Positions 1-8,109 of a stretch of 64,000 nt of DNA are shown one piece after another. The notes under the pieces were generated by a model. The model saw only the letters and a list, made by a program, of their open reading frames with translations, searched no databases and was not told the DNA's origin. Both the position numbers and the translations under genes were made by a program. The first letter of the stretch is position 1, and each line of letters opens with the position of its first letter. The DNA comes from Ralstonia sp. 25mfcol4.1 (GTDB taxonomy: Bacteria > Pseudomonadota > Gammaproteobacteria > Burkholderiales > Burkholderiaceae), in assembly GCF_900104095.1 (NCBI RefSeq), contig NZ_FNJO01000009.1, forward strand, positions 219,594 to 283,593. Reading direction: 5' to 3'.

Positions 1-579
1 AACAGTTAGCACGACGCCGTCGACGGTTTGCAGTCCAGACAGCGCGGCGAGAGGGGCGGTGGTTGCGACGAGAGCAGACTGCTTGCCGTCGCGTTTATCC
101 AGCTCCGCGGCGATTTGGGTGTCGACGTAACCGCGCGTGGCGAGCACGATGGACGGATCCACCTTCAGTTCCACGGTCGCCCCGCTGGTGTTCAGACAGA
201 CCAAGCGCACGACCTGCGTGCGTGCGGAGCCTTCGGCCAACACCGGCTTGTACGTCTCCGGAATGTTGGCGTAATAGACCAACGTACCGTCTTCAGCATG
301 AAGGCCAGCTTCGCGGATCCACCAGCCACCCTCAGTCTCAGGAATGACCTGCTCGGCGATGAACTGGCTCGCGTTCTGCGGATCTTGTGTCAACGAATTG
401 ATGGCCGCACGGCGGCGTTCGTTGATCAGCGTCTTGCGTGCGCGATCCGGGATAGGCAAGGCACCATTGGCGTCGCCGACCGACATGGCCGTGAGTTTCA
501 GGGGGACGCCCAGTGCCTGGGCGTTGGCAAGCTTGGCCTCGCCGTCAGCGGTGGGGATAAGGAAATAGGTTTGCGCCAT
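1..579 (-). CDS. H: Phage tail fibre/collar protein, P2 gpH N-terminus (partial)
   Basis: The minus-strand frame opens with an ATG at 579 and stays open to the window edge, so 193 codons of the N-terminal part are present. It begins MAQTYFLIPTADGEAKLANA and contains the LTAMSVGDANG, QVIPETEGGWWIREAGLHAEDG and YYANIPETYKP stretches typical of the tail-collar fibre domain that anchors P2-type side fibres to the baseplate. The receptor-binding C-terminus lies outside the window. It starts 3 bases after the end of gene I, in the same late operon V-W-J-I-H. Confidence 0.85.
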   Translation of the reverse strand, partial: MAQTYFLIPTADGEAKLANAQALGVPLKLTAMSVGDANGALPIPDRARKTLINERRRAAINSLTQDPQNASQFIAEQVIPETEGGWWIREAGLHAEDGTLVYYANIPETYKPVLAEGSARTQVVRLVCLNTSGATVELKVDPSIVLATRGYVDTQIAAELDKRDGKQSALVATTAPLAALSGLQTVDGVVLTV

Positions 580-582
580 GGC

Positions 583-1209
583 TCACAGAGGGTTGACGGT
601 GATGGTGTCGACCAGGTGCGCGGCGCCGGCATAAAGCGATGCGCCCACGACCTCGACGGGTTGGGGGGAATACGGGTAGACGGTGATGACATCGCCAAGC
701 AGCGGCGCGCCGGTGTAGCGCACGGCGCCTCGTGTCTCGACGCTTATGGCGAGCCCCGTCAGGTGACGCGAAAGCGGCTTGGCGTCGTCGATCAGGCGCT
801 CCAGCTCGGCGTACATTTCCTCGGTGATGCCGGTGTCCATCACGCCGACATCGAGATGGAACGTGCCGCGCGGTCCTTCTGGTTGCATGTCGTACCAGGG
901 CACCACGCGGATCAGATAGCCAAGCGGCTCGATCGCGCGGCGGATGGCACCGACAGTGCCTTTGCGCTGATGTACGAAGAACGAAGCGTCGATCACCGCC
1001 CGCTTCGTCCCTTCCGACCAGTTCGGATCCCAGCGGTCGACGGATCTTTCCCACGCGAGGAAGGGCAGCACACTGGCGGGGCACTTCGCGGCGTCTCCCA
1101 AATCCCGGATGGGCACTGGGATTCGTTCGATAGCCGCCCCTGCTGTGGCGATGTTCCGCTCCACCTGCGTGGCGTTCGGAGGCAGGAGCCTAGACACGTG
1201 CGCCCCCAT
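583..1209 (-). CDS. I: Phage tail protein I (baseplate, P2 gpI)
   Basis: A 208-residue protein with the P2 gpI signature: a conserved N-terminal LLPPNAT start, then ILPFLAWE-like VLPFLAWERSVDRWDPNW and the RKGTVGAIRRAIEPLGY segment. It is a baseplate component that together with gpJ forms the wedge contacting the tail fibres. The start overlaps the end of gene J by about 20 bases, as usual in this operon. A C-terminal part of about 60 residues is more variable than the core. Confidence 0.9.
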   Translation of the reverse strand: MGAHVSRLLPPNATQVERNIATAGAAIERIPVPIRDLGDAAKCPASVLPFLAWERSVDRWDPNWSEGTKRAVIDASFFVHQRKGTVGAIRRAIEPLGYLIRVVPWYDMQPEGPRGTFHLDVGVMDTGITEEMYAELERLIDDAKPLSRHLTGLAISVETRGAVRYTGAPLLGDVITVYPYSPQPVEVVGASLYAGAAHLVDTITVNPL

Positions 1210-2104
1210 CCACGATGTTCACGCCAGTGCAGTAGGCGGCCTGCGTCTCGTCCAGCACGGCGTCTTCAGCCGGCAACCGAATCTCGACGCGCGACACGCC
1301 CTCGGCGAAAAGCGCACTATTGATGGCCGAGCGGTCGATATCGCGGCCGAGCCGACGGCTGTCCTTCCGGTAGGTGTCCAGACGCTTGGCGGCCTCGGCC
1401 AGCACCAGCTCACGCTCCGGGCCGTTCGTCTTCGTGTACACCGTCGCGTCAATTTCGTAGTGGGTGATCTGGGCCGACTGAACGGTCAGCCGGTCTGCCA
1501 GCGGTATCACGTCTTCGTCGCTGAGCGCCGCTTTCACGTTGTCCAGCACTTCTTTGCCAACACTGCCGTCGCCCTCGATGCCGAGGACGGTGACAACGAC
1601 TTCGCACGGTTGCGGGCTGATCGCACTGACATCGGCAATGCGACCGTCCGCACTGCGGGCGTGGAATTTGTAACCTTCGCGCGGTCCGGCCGTCGACAGC
1701 CCCTCGAAGGCGAGCTGCGTTCGCTCGGTCAGCGACTCATCCTCTTCCATCACTGCAGCCGTGGGCGGCTCCGTGCTGTCGTCTTCTGGCGTCACCACCA
1801 GGCGTTCCACGTTGTAGTTCGCGGCTACGTGTTCGAGGTCGTTACCCTTGGCATAGGCCAGCATGCGCGCACGCGATGCGTCATTGACGCGCTGACGCAG
1901 AACCGTCTCCCGGTAGGCGTTCTCCTGAATCAGCTTCACGATGGGCTCGGATTCGAGCTGCAGCGTCTGTGCCACATCCGCCCGCTGGGCGACGGGAAAG
2001 AGGCTGACGTAGTAAGCCTTGCGTTCGGCAACGATGGTCTCGTAGTCGATGTTCTCGACCACGTCCGGCACCGGCAGGCGTGAAAGATCAATGGGCGTGG
2101 TCAT
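1190..2104 (-). CDS. J: Baseplate assembly protein J
   Basis: 304 residues, the usual size of P2 gpJ (Mu gp47/baseplate J family). It begins MTTPIDLSRLPVPDVVENID, carries the YETIVAERKAYYVSLFP segment and the conserved central part with the GPREGYKFHARSADGRIADVSA stretch. The protein forms the periphery of the baseplate wedge. Its start overlaps the stop codon of gene W by four bases. Confidence 0.92.
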   Translation of the reverse strand: MTTPIDLSRLPVPDVVENIDYETIVAERKAYYVSLFPVAQRADVAQTLQLESEPIVKLIQENAYRETVLRQRVNDASRARMLAYAKGNDLEHVAANYNVERLVVTPEDDSTEPPTAAVMEEDESLTERTQLAFEGLSTAGPREGYKFHARSADGRIADVSAISPQPCEVVVTVLGIEGDGSVGKEVLDNVKAALSDEDVIPLADRLTVQSAQITHYEIDATVYTKTNGPERELVLAEAAKRLDTYRKDSRRLGRDIDRSAINSALFAEGVSRVEIRLPAEDAVLDETQAAYCTGVNIVDGGARV

Positions 2105-2463
2105 GTCTTGGCCTCGCGCAGGGGGATGGAGAGCGTGCCCAGCGGCGTGCTACGGGCGCCGTCGACGCGATCTGCATCAAGATCTACCGTCATGGCGCCT
2201 TCGCCGTCGATCACAAACGATGCGGAGTTGACCTGCACGCGGGGCTCCCACTTCACGATAGCCGCCACGGAGGCGGACATCACGCGCAGCTGGGTGACGT
2301 CGTTAAGCGGCTGGTCGATCAGCATCGGCACTTGGGAGCCGTAGGTGCGGCGCATAGAACGCGTGCCCTCCGGGGTGGTGAGAATGTCGCGGATGGACTG
2401 CCAGATGTGTTCCAGATCCGTGATGGCGCGGCCTGTTGTGCTGTTGAGCCCGAGATAAGTCAT
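2101..2463 (-). CDS. W: Baseplate wedge protein W (gp25-like lysozyme fold)
   Basis: 120 residues, matching P2 gpW and the T4 gp25-like family. The MTYLGLNSTTGRAITDLEHI start and the conserved IRDILTTPEGTRSMRRTYGS block, which includes the EGTR signature of the gp25 fold, are present. It links the central spike to the wedge. It overlaps genes V and J by four bases at each end, indicating translational coupling. Confidence 0.92.
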   Translation of the reverse strand: MTYLGLNSTTGRAITDLEHIWQSIRDILTTPEGTRSMRRTYGSQVPMLIDQPLNDVTQLRVMSASVAAIVKWEPRVQVNSASFVIDGEGAMTVDLDADRVDGARSTPLGTLSIPLREAKT

Positions 2464-3077
2464 CGTGTGCCCTCCGTCCAGTCACCACCGCGCTGTACCT
2501 GGCCGTGGTCGTGGTCATCGAGCACTACGCCGTTGGACGATAGCTTTCCGTCCTGGTGGTTGAAGTCGCCGGTGATGACGTTGCCATTCGCACCGCCTTG
2601 GCCAGCAATGCCGTTTTGGTAGGAGAGCAAGCCCTTGACGGTCAAGTTGCCGTCGATGGTGGTATCCGGGCACTTCACCAGGACACTGGTGGCGGCCTCT
2701 ACTATGACCTTCTGAATGCCGGTGACCGACAGGGTGCCGACGACGTGGTTGTAAGTCGTCATTGCGCCATCTGGGTACAGCGTGACGGTTTCGTCGGGGC
2801 TGTGGCTGGGCGTATCGTTGGCATCGGAGGGGATGCCGCAAAGCACGATGCCGTTGCGTGGCTCACCGCTGGGGCAGAAGAGCAGCACCTGTTCACCGAT
2901 AGTCGGCGGGCTCCACGTGCGTGTACCCCCGGAGCGGCGTTCGGCCCACGGCAGCCAGTCTGTTTCCAGACCGCCCGAAGTCACGCGTACGCGCGGCGGC
3001 TTGCCATGCTGGATCTCGGCAACAGTGCCGGTGCGCAGCAGGTTCTCAATCAGGCGGAGGATTTCAGCGGAGTCCAT
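2460..3077 (-). CDS. V: Baseplate spike/assembly protein V
   Basis: A 205-residue product from the ATG at 3077, beginning MDSAEILRLIENLLRTGTVAE, which lines up with the P2 gpV start. A GTG at 3113 would add 12 residues, but it lies only 10 bases from the proposed late activator site (3123-3145) and would probably precede the transcript. The body has the OB-fold region (PRVRVTSGGLETDWLPW, GEQVLLFCPSGEPRNGIVL) and a C-terminal glycine-rich beta-helix with repeated TIDGNLTVKG-type turns that forms the membrane-piercing spike. Confidence 0.92.
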   Translation of the reverse strand: MDSAEILRLIENLLRTGTVAEIQHGKPPRVRVTSGGLETDWLPWAERRSGGTRTWSPPTIGEQVLLFCPSGEPRNGIVLCGIPSDANDTPSHSPDETVTLYPDGAMTTYNHVVGTLSVTGIQKVIVEAATSVLVKCPDTTIDGNLTVKGLLSYQNGIAGQGGANGNVITGDFNHQDGKLSSNGVVLDDHDHGQVQRGGDWTEGTR

Positions 3078-3122
3078 ACCCGCCAGCGTGCCTTGCGCGC
3101 GCGCGGCGGTCACGTCTTCGTG

Positions 3123-3145
3123 GTTGTGCTGGCTTCAGCGACAAC
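3123..3145. promoter_or_regulatory. Putative late-gene activator site upstream of V (GTTGT-N13-ACAAC)
   Basis: A 5+5 inverted repeat GTTGT-N13-ACAAC centred at 3134, 57 bases before the preferred V start. The same architecture occurs in the O/P intergenic region. In P2 the Ogr/Delta activator binds a comparable TGT-N12-ACA element about 55 bases upstream of each late transcript start, including the V promoter. That this prophage uses an Ogr-like protein on this variant is inferred from position and symmetry. Confidence 0.6.
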
Positions 3146-3220
3146 AAAACGATGCAACATGTTCGGCCGGCGCGTTGGATCGCGGATAATCCGATGGACA
3201 TCTAACCGCGAGAGAGCCTT

Positions 3221-3676
3221 ATGTCAGATCCAAAGATCTTGGAGCTATACAAGCAGCTAAACACCATCAACGAGAAACAGACCTATTTTCTTCTTGCTGC
3301 GGCAGGCACCGCGATTGGTTTCGCGGTTCAGAAGACCGAAGGTCAATTGCTTTCTTGGTGGCTAACTCCGGTCGCACTATCAATCCTGTGTTGGGGCGCC
3401 AGCTTCTACTACGGATGCTGCCATGTCGCCGCGTGGCAAAACGCGATGGTTTACAACTCGAACGCTTTGGAACTTGAGGCCGGTTCGCATCGATCCCTGC
3501 GGGATGGTCCGGCGCCACGCTATTCTGCGATGGAGTTCTCTTTTGCTTTACAGGACGTAGCATATGAAAAGGCTCACCGATACAAGCGAGCACAGTTCTT
3601 TCTGCTCGTCTGGGGCGCAGTCCTGTTTGTTGTCTGGCACGTCCTGCGTATCGCTCAAGCAACTTATGGCTGGTGA
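3221..3676 (+). CDS. Cargo (moron) membrane protein of unknown function between S and V
   Basis: A 151-residue protein on the strand opposite to its late-gene neighbours. It starts MSDPKILELYKQLNTINEKQ, a short amphipathic stretch, then has three hydrophobic segments: around residues 23-38, 45-70 (Trp/Cys-rich, WWLTPVALSILCWGASFYYG) and 125-145 near the C-terminus. I recognise no family. It occupies the position of the accessory gene orf30 of P2 and has lower GC than the flanking genes, so it looks like a lysogenic-conversion gene. Superinfection exclusion is possible but not shown. It converges on gene S with an 11-base gap. Confidence 0.75.
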   Translation: MSDPKILELYKQLNTINEKQTYFLLAAAGTAIGFAVQKTEGQLLSWWLTPVALSILCWGASFYYGCCHVAAWQNAMVYNSNALELEAGSHRSLRDGPAPRYSAMEFSFALQDVAYEKAHRYKRAQFFLLVWGAVLFVVWHVLRIAQATYGW

Positions 3677-3687
3677 GGTCGTTGAGG

Positions 3688-4134
3688 CTACTGAGCCAAT
3701 TGAATCATGACGAGGTCTGCTATCTTTTCCACATCGCCATTTTCGAAGCCAAGCAACTCTCGCTTCGCATACTGGACTTCGAGCCCGCCTTTGTTCACGC
3801 GGTCGCGCAGGCCGAACTGGTGGACGGCTGCAATCCGCTGGGCATTGCCAATGAATGTCACCACCGCGCTGTTCGGGTCGGACTGGGCCTTCATGAAGCG
3901 AGAAGTACGCAGGCGCATGAACATCGCCCGGCGGACACGGCCGGTGCGTTGCCTCAGGCGTGGCTTACGTGGCTCATAGGCTGAGCCATCAGGATTGCGC
4001 TGTTCGGCGATCCGTACCGTCTGGCGGCGCCGCATCTCAGCAGCGACGGCGCGTAGCAGGGCCCGTCGTTCGCCTGCATCGAGCTTGTGTAGCAGGGCGG
4101 CCGCCCAAGTGGTCAGGTCTTCCAGGCTGTTCAT
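3688..4134 (-). CDS. S: Tail completion protein S (phage virion morphogenesis)
   Basis: 148 residues of the P2 gpS/virion morphogenesis family. The LDAGERRALLRAVAAEMRRRQ helix, IAEQRNPDGSAYEPRKPR and the AVHQFGLRDRVNKGGLEVQYAKRELLGF block near the C-terminus are characteristic. With gpR it is needed to finish the tail tip for joining to heads. It overlaps the end of R by four bases. Confidence 0.9.
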   Translation of the reverse strand: MNSLEDLTTWAAALLHKLDAGERRALLRAVAAEMRRRQTVRIAEQRNPDGSAYEPRKPRLRQRTGRVRRAMFMRLRTSRFMKAQSDPNSAVVTFIGNAQRIAAVHQFGLRDRVNKGGLEVQYAKRELLGFENGDVEKIADLVMIQLAQ

Positions 4135-4571
4135 GGCGCAGGTAGCTTCCAGCCGGAAGGGTCATCGAACTCGTTCACCGGCTCCGGGGCATGCGTGACG
4201 ACGTAGTGCCCTTCCACTACCTTGACGATCACCCGCTCCGTCAGCGGAATACGCATCAGCAAGTCGACGCAGTCGTGGCTCAGGATGTCCGTTTCGAACT
4301 TGAAGCCATCCGGCCGCCGGTCGGGGTTCGTGAATAGTTCTGGCTGGTTCGCACGCAACCACGCCATAACCGGCACCATGATGGCGTCCGCGCTCTCCGA
4401 AAACTCCGTCACCAGCAACGTCAGCGTGTACTGATACTCAAACGAGATGGTCTTCGCGCCAGTGGCCACGACGCGGCCTTCTTCCACGAACAGGTGCAGC
4501 TTGTCCGGATTGCGCTTCAGATCCGCTACGGCAGCGGTGATCGCCGCGCGCAGCTCCACGGGCTTTCTCAT
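4131..4571 (-). CDS. R: Tail completion protein R
   Basis: 146 residues resembling P2 gpR. It begins MRKPVELRAAITAAVADLKRN, followed by RVVATGAKTISFEYQYTLTLLVTEFSE, the conserved core, and an acidic/aromatic C-terminus (NEFDDPSGWKL). It acts in tail completion with gpS. The gene overlaps the spanin gene upstream and S downstream by four bases each. Confidence 0.88.
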   Translation of the reverse strand: MRKPVELRAAITAAVADLKRNPDKLHLFVEEGRVVATGAKTISFEYQYTLTLLVTEFSESADAIMVPVMAWLRANQPELFTNPDRRPDGFKFETDILSHDCVDLLMRIPLTERVIVKVVEGHYVVTHAPEPVNEFDDPSGWKLPAP

Positions 4572-5077
4572 TGTGCAGGCTCCCCGATGATCGTCACGCC
4601 CTGCGCGCGCAGGGTGTCCTGCAGCGCCGTCAGTCGAGCGGCGTTGATGTGGCCGGTGGTGTAGTTGGCGGCGACGGTGCCGGCGACGGCAGAGAGTGGA
4701 ACGCCTGAGGGGGTCGCATCAGCGCCTCGGGGATCCTGATCGAGCACGCCACCGGAGGCGGCGGTGTCGTGCAGGCGGACAAAGCCACCAGGCACAATGC
4801 AAGCGGCATCAGCAACGACCGTGACATAACGGGGAATCTCCTTGACGATGGTGTCGCCCTTCACGCGAATGGTCTGCACGCGGTCGACATACTTGGTGAC
4901 CTCGACCACACCTGCATCGGTGTTGTCGAGCTGGGCGCGCAGCGACGCCACCAGCGTTTCGGCAGTGTTCGCACGCTGGACCGAGTTCTTGTACCGGTCC
5001 GTGAACCACGCACCGGCACCAGCTGCCGCCACCAGGGTGACGACAGCAGCCAGCGCAACCACGAGCGGCCGGTTCAT
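4568..5077 (-). CDS. lysB: i-spanin (Rz-like, LysB)
   Basis: 169 residues with a single N-terminal membrane anchor (about residues 4-24, VVALAAVVTLVAAAGAGAWF) followed by a periplasmic part predicted to be helical (QRANTAETLVASLRAQLDN). This is the topology of inner-membrane spanins that fuse inner and outer membranes at the last lysis step. It overlaps the endolysin gene by four bases and contains the o-spanin gene in another frame. Confidence 0.8.
   Translation of the reverse strand: MNRPLVVALAAVVTLVAAAGAGAWFTDRYKNSVQRANTAETLVASLRAQLDNTDAGVVEVTKYVDRVQTIRVKGDTIVKEIPRYVTVVADAACIVPGGFVRLHDTAASGGVLDQDPRGADATPSGVPLSAVAGTVAANYTTGHINAARLTALQDTLRAQGVTIIGEPAQ
4630..4827 (-). CDS. lysC: o-spanin lipoprotein (Rz1-like, LysC), nested in the i-spanin gene
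   Basis: A 65-residue reading frame lying entirely inside the i-spanin gene. It has a signal peptide ending in a lipobox (LCLVALSAC, Cys near residue 19) and a short proline-rich mature part (TTPPPP, PSPAPSPPTTPPA). Size, lipobox, proline content and nesting are the hallmarks of P2 LysC/lambda Rz1. The partner is the i-spanin of the enclosing gene. Confidence 0.82.
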   Translation of the reverse strand: MSRSLLMPLALCLVALSACTTPPPPVACSIRIPEALMRPPQAFHSLPSPAPSPPTTPPATSTPLD

Positions 5078-5880
5078 GCGGGCACCTGTTCATCGGCCTC
5101 GTAACGCGTAAAGGCTCGGGCCAGCTTCACGTCGTAGAGGTTGTCCTTGTACGCCGGGCCGTTGTAGCCAGAGGCAAACGCAGCCCACTTCAGGCCCTTC
5201 AGCGCCTTGTGTAGGGTGGGATCCGTCGCAATGAACTGTACGAAGGCGTCGAGCTGCTGGGATTCGCCGATGCGCATGGCATCGGCAAAGGCTTGCACGT
5301 TGGCATAGCCGAGGCGCTCCCAGTGGTAGCCCATGATCTGGAATAGGCCCCAGCTCGCGGAGGCGAGCGCGCATGCCTGGTCAAGCCCGGCTGCCTGCGC
5401 AAGTCGCATATGCTCGGCGGCCTTGCCCATGTATCCGCCGCGTGCCGGGTTGACGATGTTCGGATACTGGCGTGCGAGCTGGTCCGCGTCATGGCCGGCG
5501 GCGCGCAGTTGCCGGTACATGATGTGGCGCTCGAAGAGGATCACCGGCCGGCCGTCAGGCAGAAATCCCGAGCCTTGGCTCTCCACCTCATTGACCGCAC
5601 GGACGGCGGCCAGCTTCACGTCCAGCGTTCTCGCGGCCCGTCGCAGATCCTCGGCACCGAGGTGGCCGGGGCTGCGTCCATCGAGCTGCAGGGCCAACAT
5701 CGTCTTGTTGCCGACCACCCCGTCCACGACCAGGCCGTAGCGTGCCTGCGCCACCACAACGGCGGCGGCTGTCGCGTCATCGAATGCACCCGTCAGGTCG
5801 ATACGGGCGCCACGCACGCGCAGCAGGCGCTGCAGCTCGCGTACCTCGGCGCCTACATCACCGCGTCGCAGTAGCGTCAT
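5074..5880 (-). CDS. Endolysin: peptidoglycan-binding domain plus N-acetylmuramidase
   Basis: 268 residues from the ATG at 5880. An N-terminal peptidoglycan-binding domain (MTLLRRGDVGAEVRELQRLL to about residue 70, with the GVVGNKT motif) is followed by an N-acetylmuramidase domain of the DUF3380 type. That domain holds a probable catalytic Glu in VNEVESQGSGF and the ASWGLFQIMGYHW and AFASGYNGPAY blocks. This replaces the P2 transglycosylase-type LysA/K. The start overlaps the holin gene; a longer start at 5928 would add a Cys-rich stretch and is unlikely. Confidence 0.88.
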   Translation of the reverse strand: MTLLRRGDVGAEVRELQRLLRVRGARIDLTGAFDDATAAAVVVAQARYGLVVDGVVGNKTMLALQLDGRSPGHLGAEDLRRAARTLDVKLAAVRAVNEVESQGSGFLPDGRPVILFERHIMYRQLRAAGHDADQLARQYPNIVNPARGGYMGKAAEHMRLAQAAGLDQACALASASWGLFQIMGYHWERLGYANVQAFADAMRIGESQQLDAFVQFIATDPTLHKALKGLKWAAFASGYNGPAYKDNLYDVKLARAFTRYEADEQVPA

Positions 5881-6205
5881 GGCTGGTTCTCCGAAGCAGG
5901 CGCAGCAGCAGGGACTCCCCATCACCATCCGGATCGAGCCCGGTGATGCGGAACAGCTCGACCACGTTGCCGCGCACGGCGTAGATGGAAACGCAAAGGA
6001 TGGCGGTGATTCCGTTCAGCGCCAGCAGCGCCCATTCATAGCGTTCGAACGCTACGCCGATGGCGACGGCACCGGACATCACAATCAGGGCGTAGGCCAG
6101 CCGCGCGGCCCACGGGCGATGGGCTGCGCCATGGCGGCGGAAGAACAGCAGCCGGATGGCGATCAGCGCGCAAAGCATCGCCTGAAACACGTAGAGCGTC
6201 TTCAC
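5858..6205 (-). CDS. Putative phage holin (second membrane protein of the lysis cassette)
   Basis: 115 residues from a GTG at 6205, preceded by a good Shine-Dalgarno (GGAGGT) and overlapping the upstream holin gene by four bases. It has three hydrophobic segments (VFQAMLCALIAIRLLFF, LAYALIVMSGAVAIGVAF, WALLALNGITAILCVSIYAV) and a charged C-terminus rich in Arg. It belongs to the small holin-family proteins of P2-like phages of Burkholderia and Ralstonia. Holin or antiholin role cannot be separated from sequence. Confidence 0.8.
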   Translation of the reverse strand: MKTLYVFQAMLCALIAIRLLFFRRHGAAHRPWAARLAYALIVMSGAVAIGVAFERYEWALLALNGITAILCVSIYAVRGNVVELFRITGLDPDGDGESLLLRLLRRTSHDATATR

Positions 6206-6591
6206 TTGGCACCTCCGTCGCTGTTGCCCCGGATGAGCGCCACTAGGCGGTCGCTGTTGTCGGCAAGCCGGATCAGCGCCAGCAGCAGCTTCACCAGCAC
6301 GGCCGATGCGATCAGCGCACCTACGCCGTGGCTGACTTCGGTGTCGGCCGGCAGGATCCGGGCGATCAGCGATGCGGCCAGCGGCGCGGCGAGCCACCCC
6401 ATCACAATGGACAGCATGAGGAAGGCAATCTTCTTGCCGGTGGTCAGCTCGTCCGAATTCAGGGCGAAGACTGCGGCGCCCGCGAACGCGCCCAACACTG
6501 TGGCCGCGTCGACGCCTGGCACCAGCGTGATCGCGCCGATGCCGGTCACCGCGAGGGCGGCCGTCGAGCTGGCGGAGATGGGTTCAGCCAT
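6202..6591 (-). CDS. Putative holin
   Basis: 129 residues with an N-terminal small-residue-rich stretch, hydrophobic segments around residues 15-45, 52-80 and 88-110, and a positively charged C-terminal tail. It matches the putative holin found between tail gene X and the lysozyme in P2-like phages (the P2 gpY position). It would form the inner-membrane lesion that starts lysis. Confidence 0.8.
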   Translation of the reverse strand: MAEPISASSTAALAVTGIGAITLVPGVDAATVLGAFAGAAVFALNSDELTTGKKIAFLMLSIVMGWLAAPLAASLIARILPADTEVSHGVGALIASAVLVKLLLALIRLADNSDRLVALIRGNSDGGAK

Positions 6592-6607
6592 GATGGATTC
6601 CTTGGGG

Positions 6608-6811
6608 TCAGTCCCAGAGCTGGACGCGCTGCACGTCAGCCTGCTGGGGTAGGTCGGGCAGGTCTACGACCGTGCCGTGGGGAAGAACCGGGCCGAGATC
6701 GGCCAGGCCCCTGTTTGCTTCTAGAACCGCCTCGGTGATGCCGGCGGTCTGGCCGTAGATGCGATGACAGATTGCATCTACGGTGTCACCCTGCATGGCG
6801 ATGACGCGCAT
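6608..6811 (-). CDS. X: Tail protein X (LysM-like)
   Basis: 67 residues, the standard P2 gpX length. It has a LysM-like pattern: MQGDTVDAICHRIYGQTAG followed by VLEANRGLADLGPVLPHGTVVDLPD. It is thought to sit at the tail hub. The start touches the stop of gene L. Confidence 0.92.
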   Translation of the reverse strand: MRVIAMQGDTVDAICHRIYGQTAGITEAVLEANRGLADLGPVLPHGTVVDLPDLPQQADVQRVQLWD

Positions 6812-7278
6812 CAGATCAGCTCCACCGTGCTGCGGGGCCGGCCGATGATGTCGCTGGTTGCCCAGCGCGCATCCCTGCGCAGATCTTCCACCGCCTGCAT
6901 CAGCGCCTCCGCCTTGCGGTCGCCGGCCGCCGTGGCGTCGTAATCCCGGTACCGCTCGATCAGCCCAGCCCGTGCTTCGCAGTACACCGCCCGCAAATAG
7001 CGGTGTAAGTGCGCAGACTTGCTGTCGATCAGTGCGGCGGGCACCGCCTCCAGCGATTCATAGCCCGCTGCCAGCTGCTCGGCCCGCCACACACCCAGAT
7101 CCTCGTTCACGGACAGCGCGGCTTCTACCAAGGCAGCCCGCAGGCGCTCAGCCGTCACCGTGCCGTCCTGCCGCATGGCGGCCGTCGCCGTGTCGACATC
7201 GATGTCGGGGAAGAATCCATCGTTGACGATCAGGTTCTGGCCGGTAGCGGCCGGCTCGGCTGCGAAGAATGAGGACAT
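6811..7278 (-). CDS. L: Head completion protein L
   Basis: 155 residues with the P2 gpL pattern: an NDGFFPDIDVDTATAAMRQDGTV N-terminus, AALVEAALSVNEDL, HLHRYLRAVYCEARAGLIERYRDYDATAAGDRKAE and the RRDARWATSDIIGRPRSTVELI end. It completes the filled head and prepares the connector for tail attachment. A gap of 111 bases separates it from M, in which I see no gene. Confidence 0.93.
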   Translation of the reverse strand: MSSFFAAEPAATGQNLIVNDGFFPDIDVDTATAAMRQDGTVTAERLRAALVEAALSVNEDLGVWRAEQLAAGYESLEAVPAALIDSKSAHLHRYLRAVYCEARAGLIERYRDYDATAAGDRKAEALMQAVEDLRRDARWATSDIIGRPRSTVELI

Positions 7279-7389
7279 GGGTACGCGGTCGGTGAGTGGA
7301 GGCGGTGGACGGGGTGACCGTTCGGGTTGGCCTTGCGGCGCGTCCTTGGGACACCCCGTGCCGCCTGATGCGCGGGGTCACGCTCGGTG

Positions 7390-8109
7390 TCAGCCCGTGC
7401 CTTCCACCTGAGAGAAGGCGGGGCCAGCATTCTTGATGTCACGCTCCAGGCGCTCGATGTCCTTCTTCACGCCGACCTTCTCGTGGAGCTGCAGCGCACG
7501 CTGCAACTGATCGAGTGCGTAGCGCCGGTATGCCTGTTGATTCGAGACCGTTTGCTCCGCAACTCGCGCCAGCGCCTCATAACCCAGCGCCTTGTGGAGC
7601 TTGGCTCGCACTTCGTCGGGCATGTCTTCGCCTTGCACGAGGTCGGTTACCTCCACCAGCGCCTTGGCGTCGACCGGCTGCCCTGCCTCGGTCGCTTTGA
7701 TGGCCATCGAGGCGTACTCCTCCGCAATCAGGCATGCGGTGGTGCGCTGGTACTGGTCTGGCATGACCAGGCCGTGACGGATTGCGTAGCGCGCGAGGGG
7801 CAAAGCGCCGGCAAAGTCGCCGACATCGATGTGCCAGACCATAACGGTCATGAACACTTCGTCCTGCACGCCCTTGTCCGCGTCCAGCGTGCCTTGCACC
7901 CAATCGGAGTACTCGGGCAGCATCTTGCGCTTGGCCTCGGCCTTGCGCTCGATGGACTGGATCTGTTTGAGGGAGCGCTTGTGCTCGGCGAGCTGCGCCA
8001 ACATCAGCTCGTGGCCGGTGGCATGACGCAGCGGACTGGCGGCAGCTTCGGCGGCCGCCGCCATGCCGGCTGTCACGCGCAGGTAGTGTCGGCGGGCCGG
8101 ACTCGTCAT
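7390..8109 (-). CDS. M: Terminase small subunit M (endonuclease subunit)
   Basis: 239 residues of the P2 gpM family. It begins MTSPARRHYLRVTAGMAAAA, then has LMLAQLAEHKRSLKQIQSIERKAEAKR and the helical EYSDWVQGTLDADKG and TVMVWHIDVGDFAGALPLARYAIRHGL blocks. In P2 this subunit cuts cos. The start overlaps the stop of the capsid gene N by four bases. Confidence 0.92.
   Translation of the reverse strand: MTSPARRHYLRVTAGMAAAAEAAASPLRHATGHELMLAQLAEHKRSLKQIQSIERKAEAKRKMLPEYSDWVQGTLDADKGVQDEVFMTVMVWHIDVGDFAGALPLARYAIRHGLVMPDQYQRTTACLIAEEYASMAIKATEAGQPVDAKALVEVTDLVQGEDMPDEVRAKLHKALGYEALARVAEQTVSNQQAYRRYALDQLQRALQLHEKVGVKKDIERLERDIKNAGPAFSQVEGTG

Noticed and set aside
5881..5928. Longer start for the endolysin
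   Set aside because: The extra 16 residues are Cys-rich, unlike the family, and the ATG at 5880 begins directly at the peptidoglycan-binding domain.
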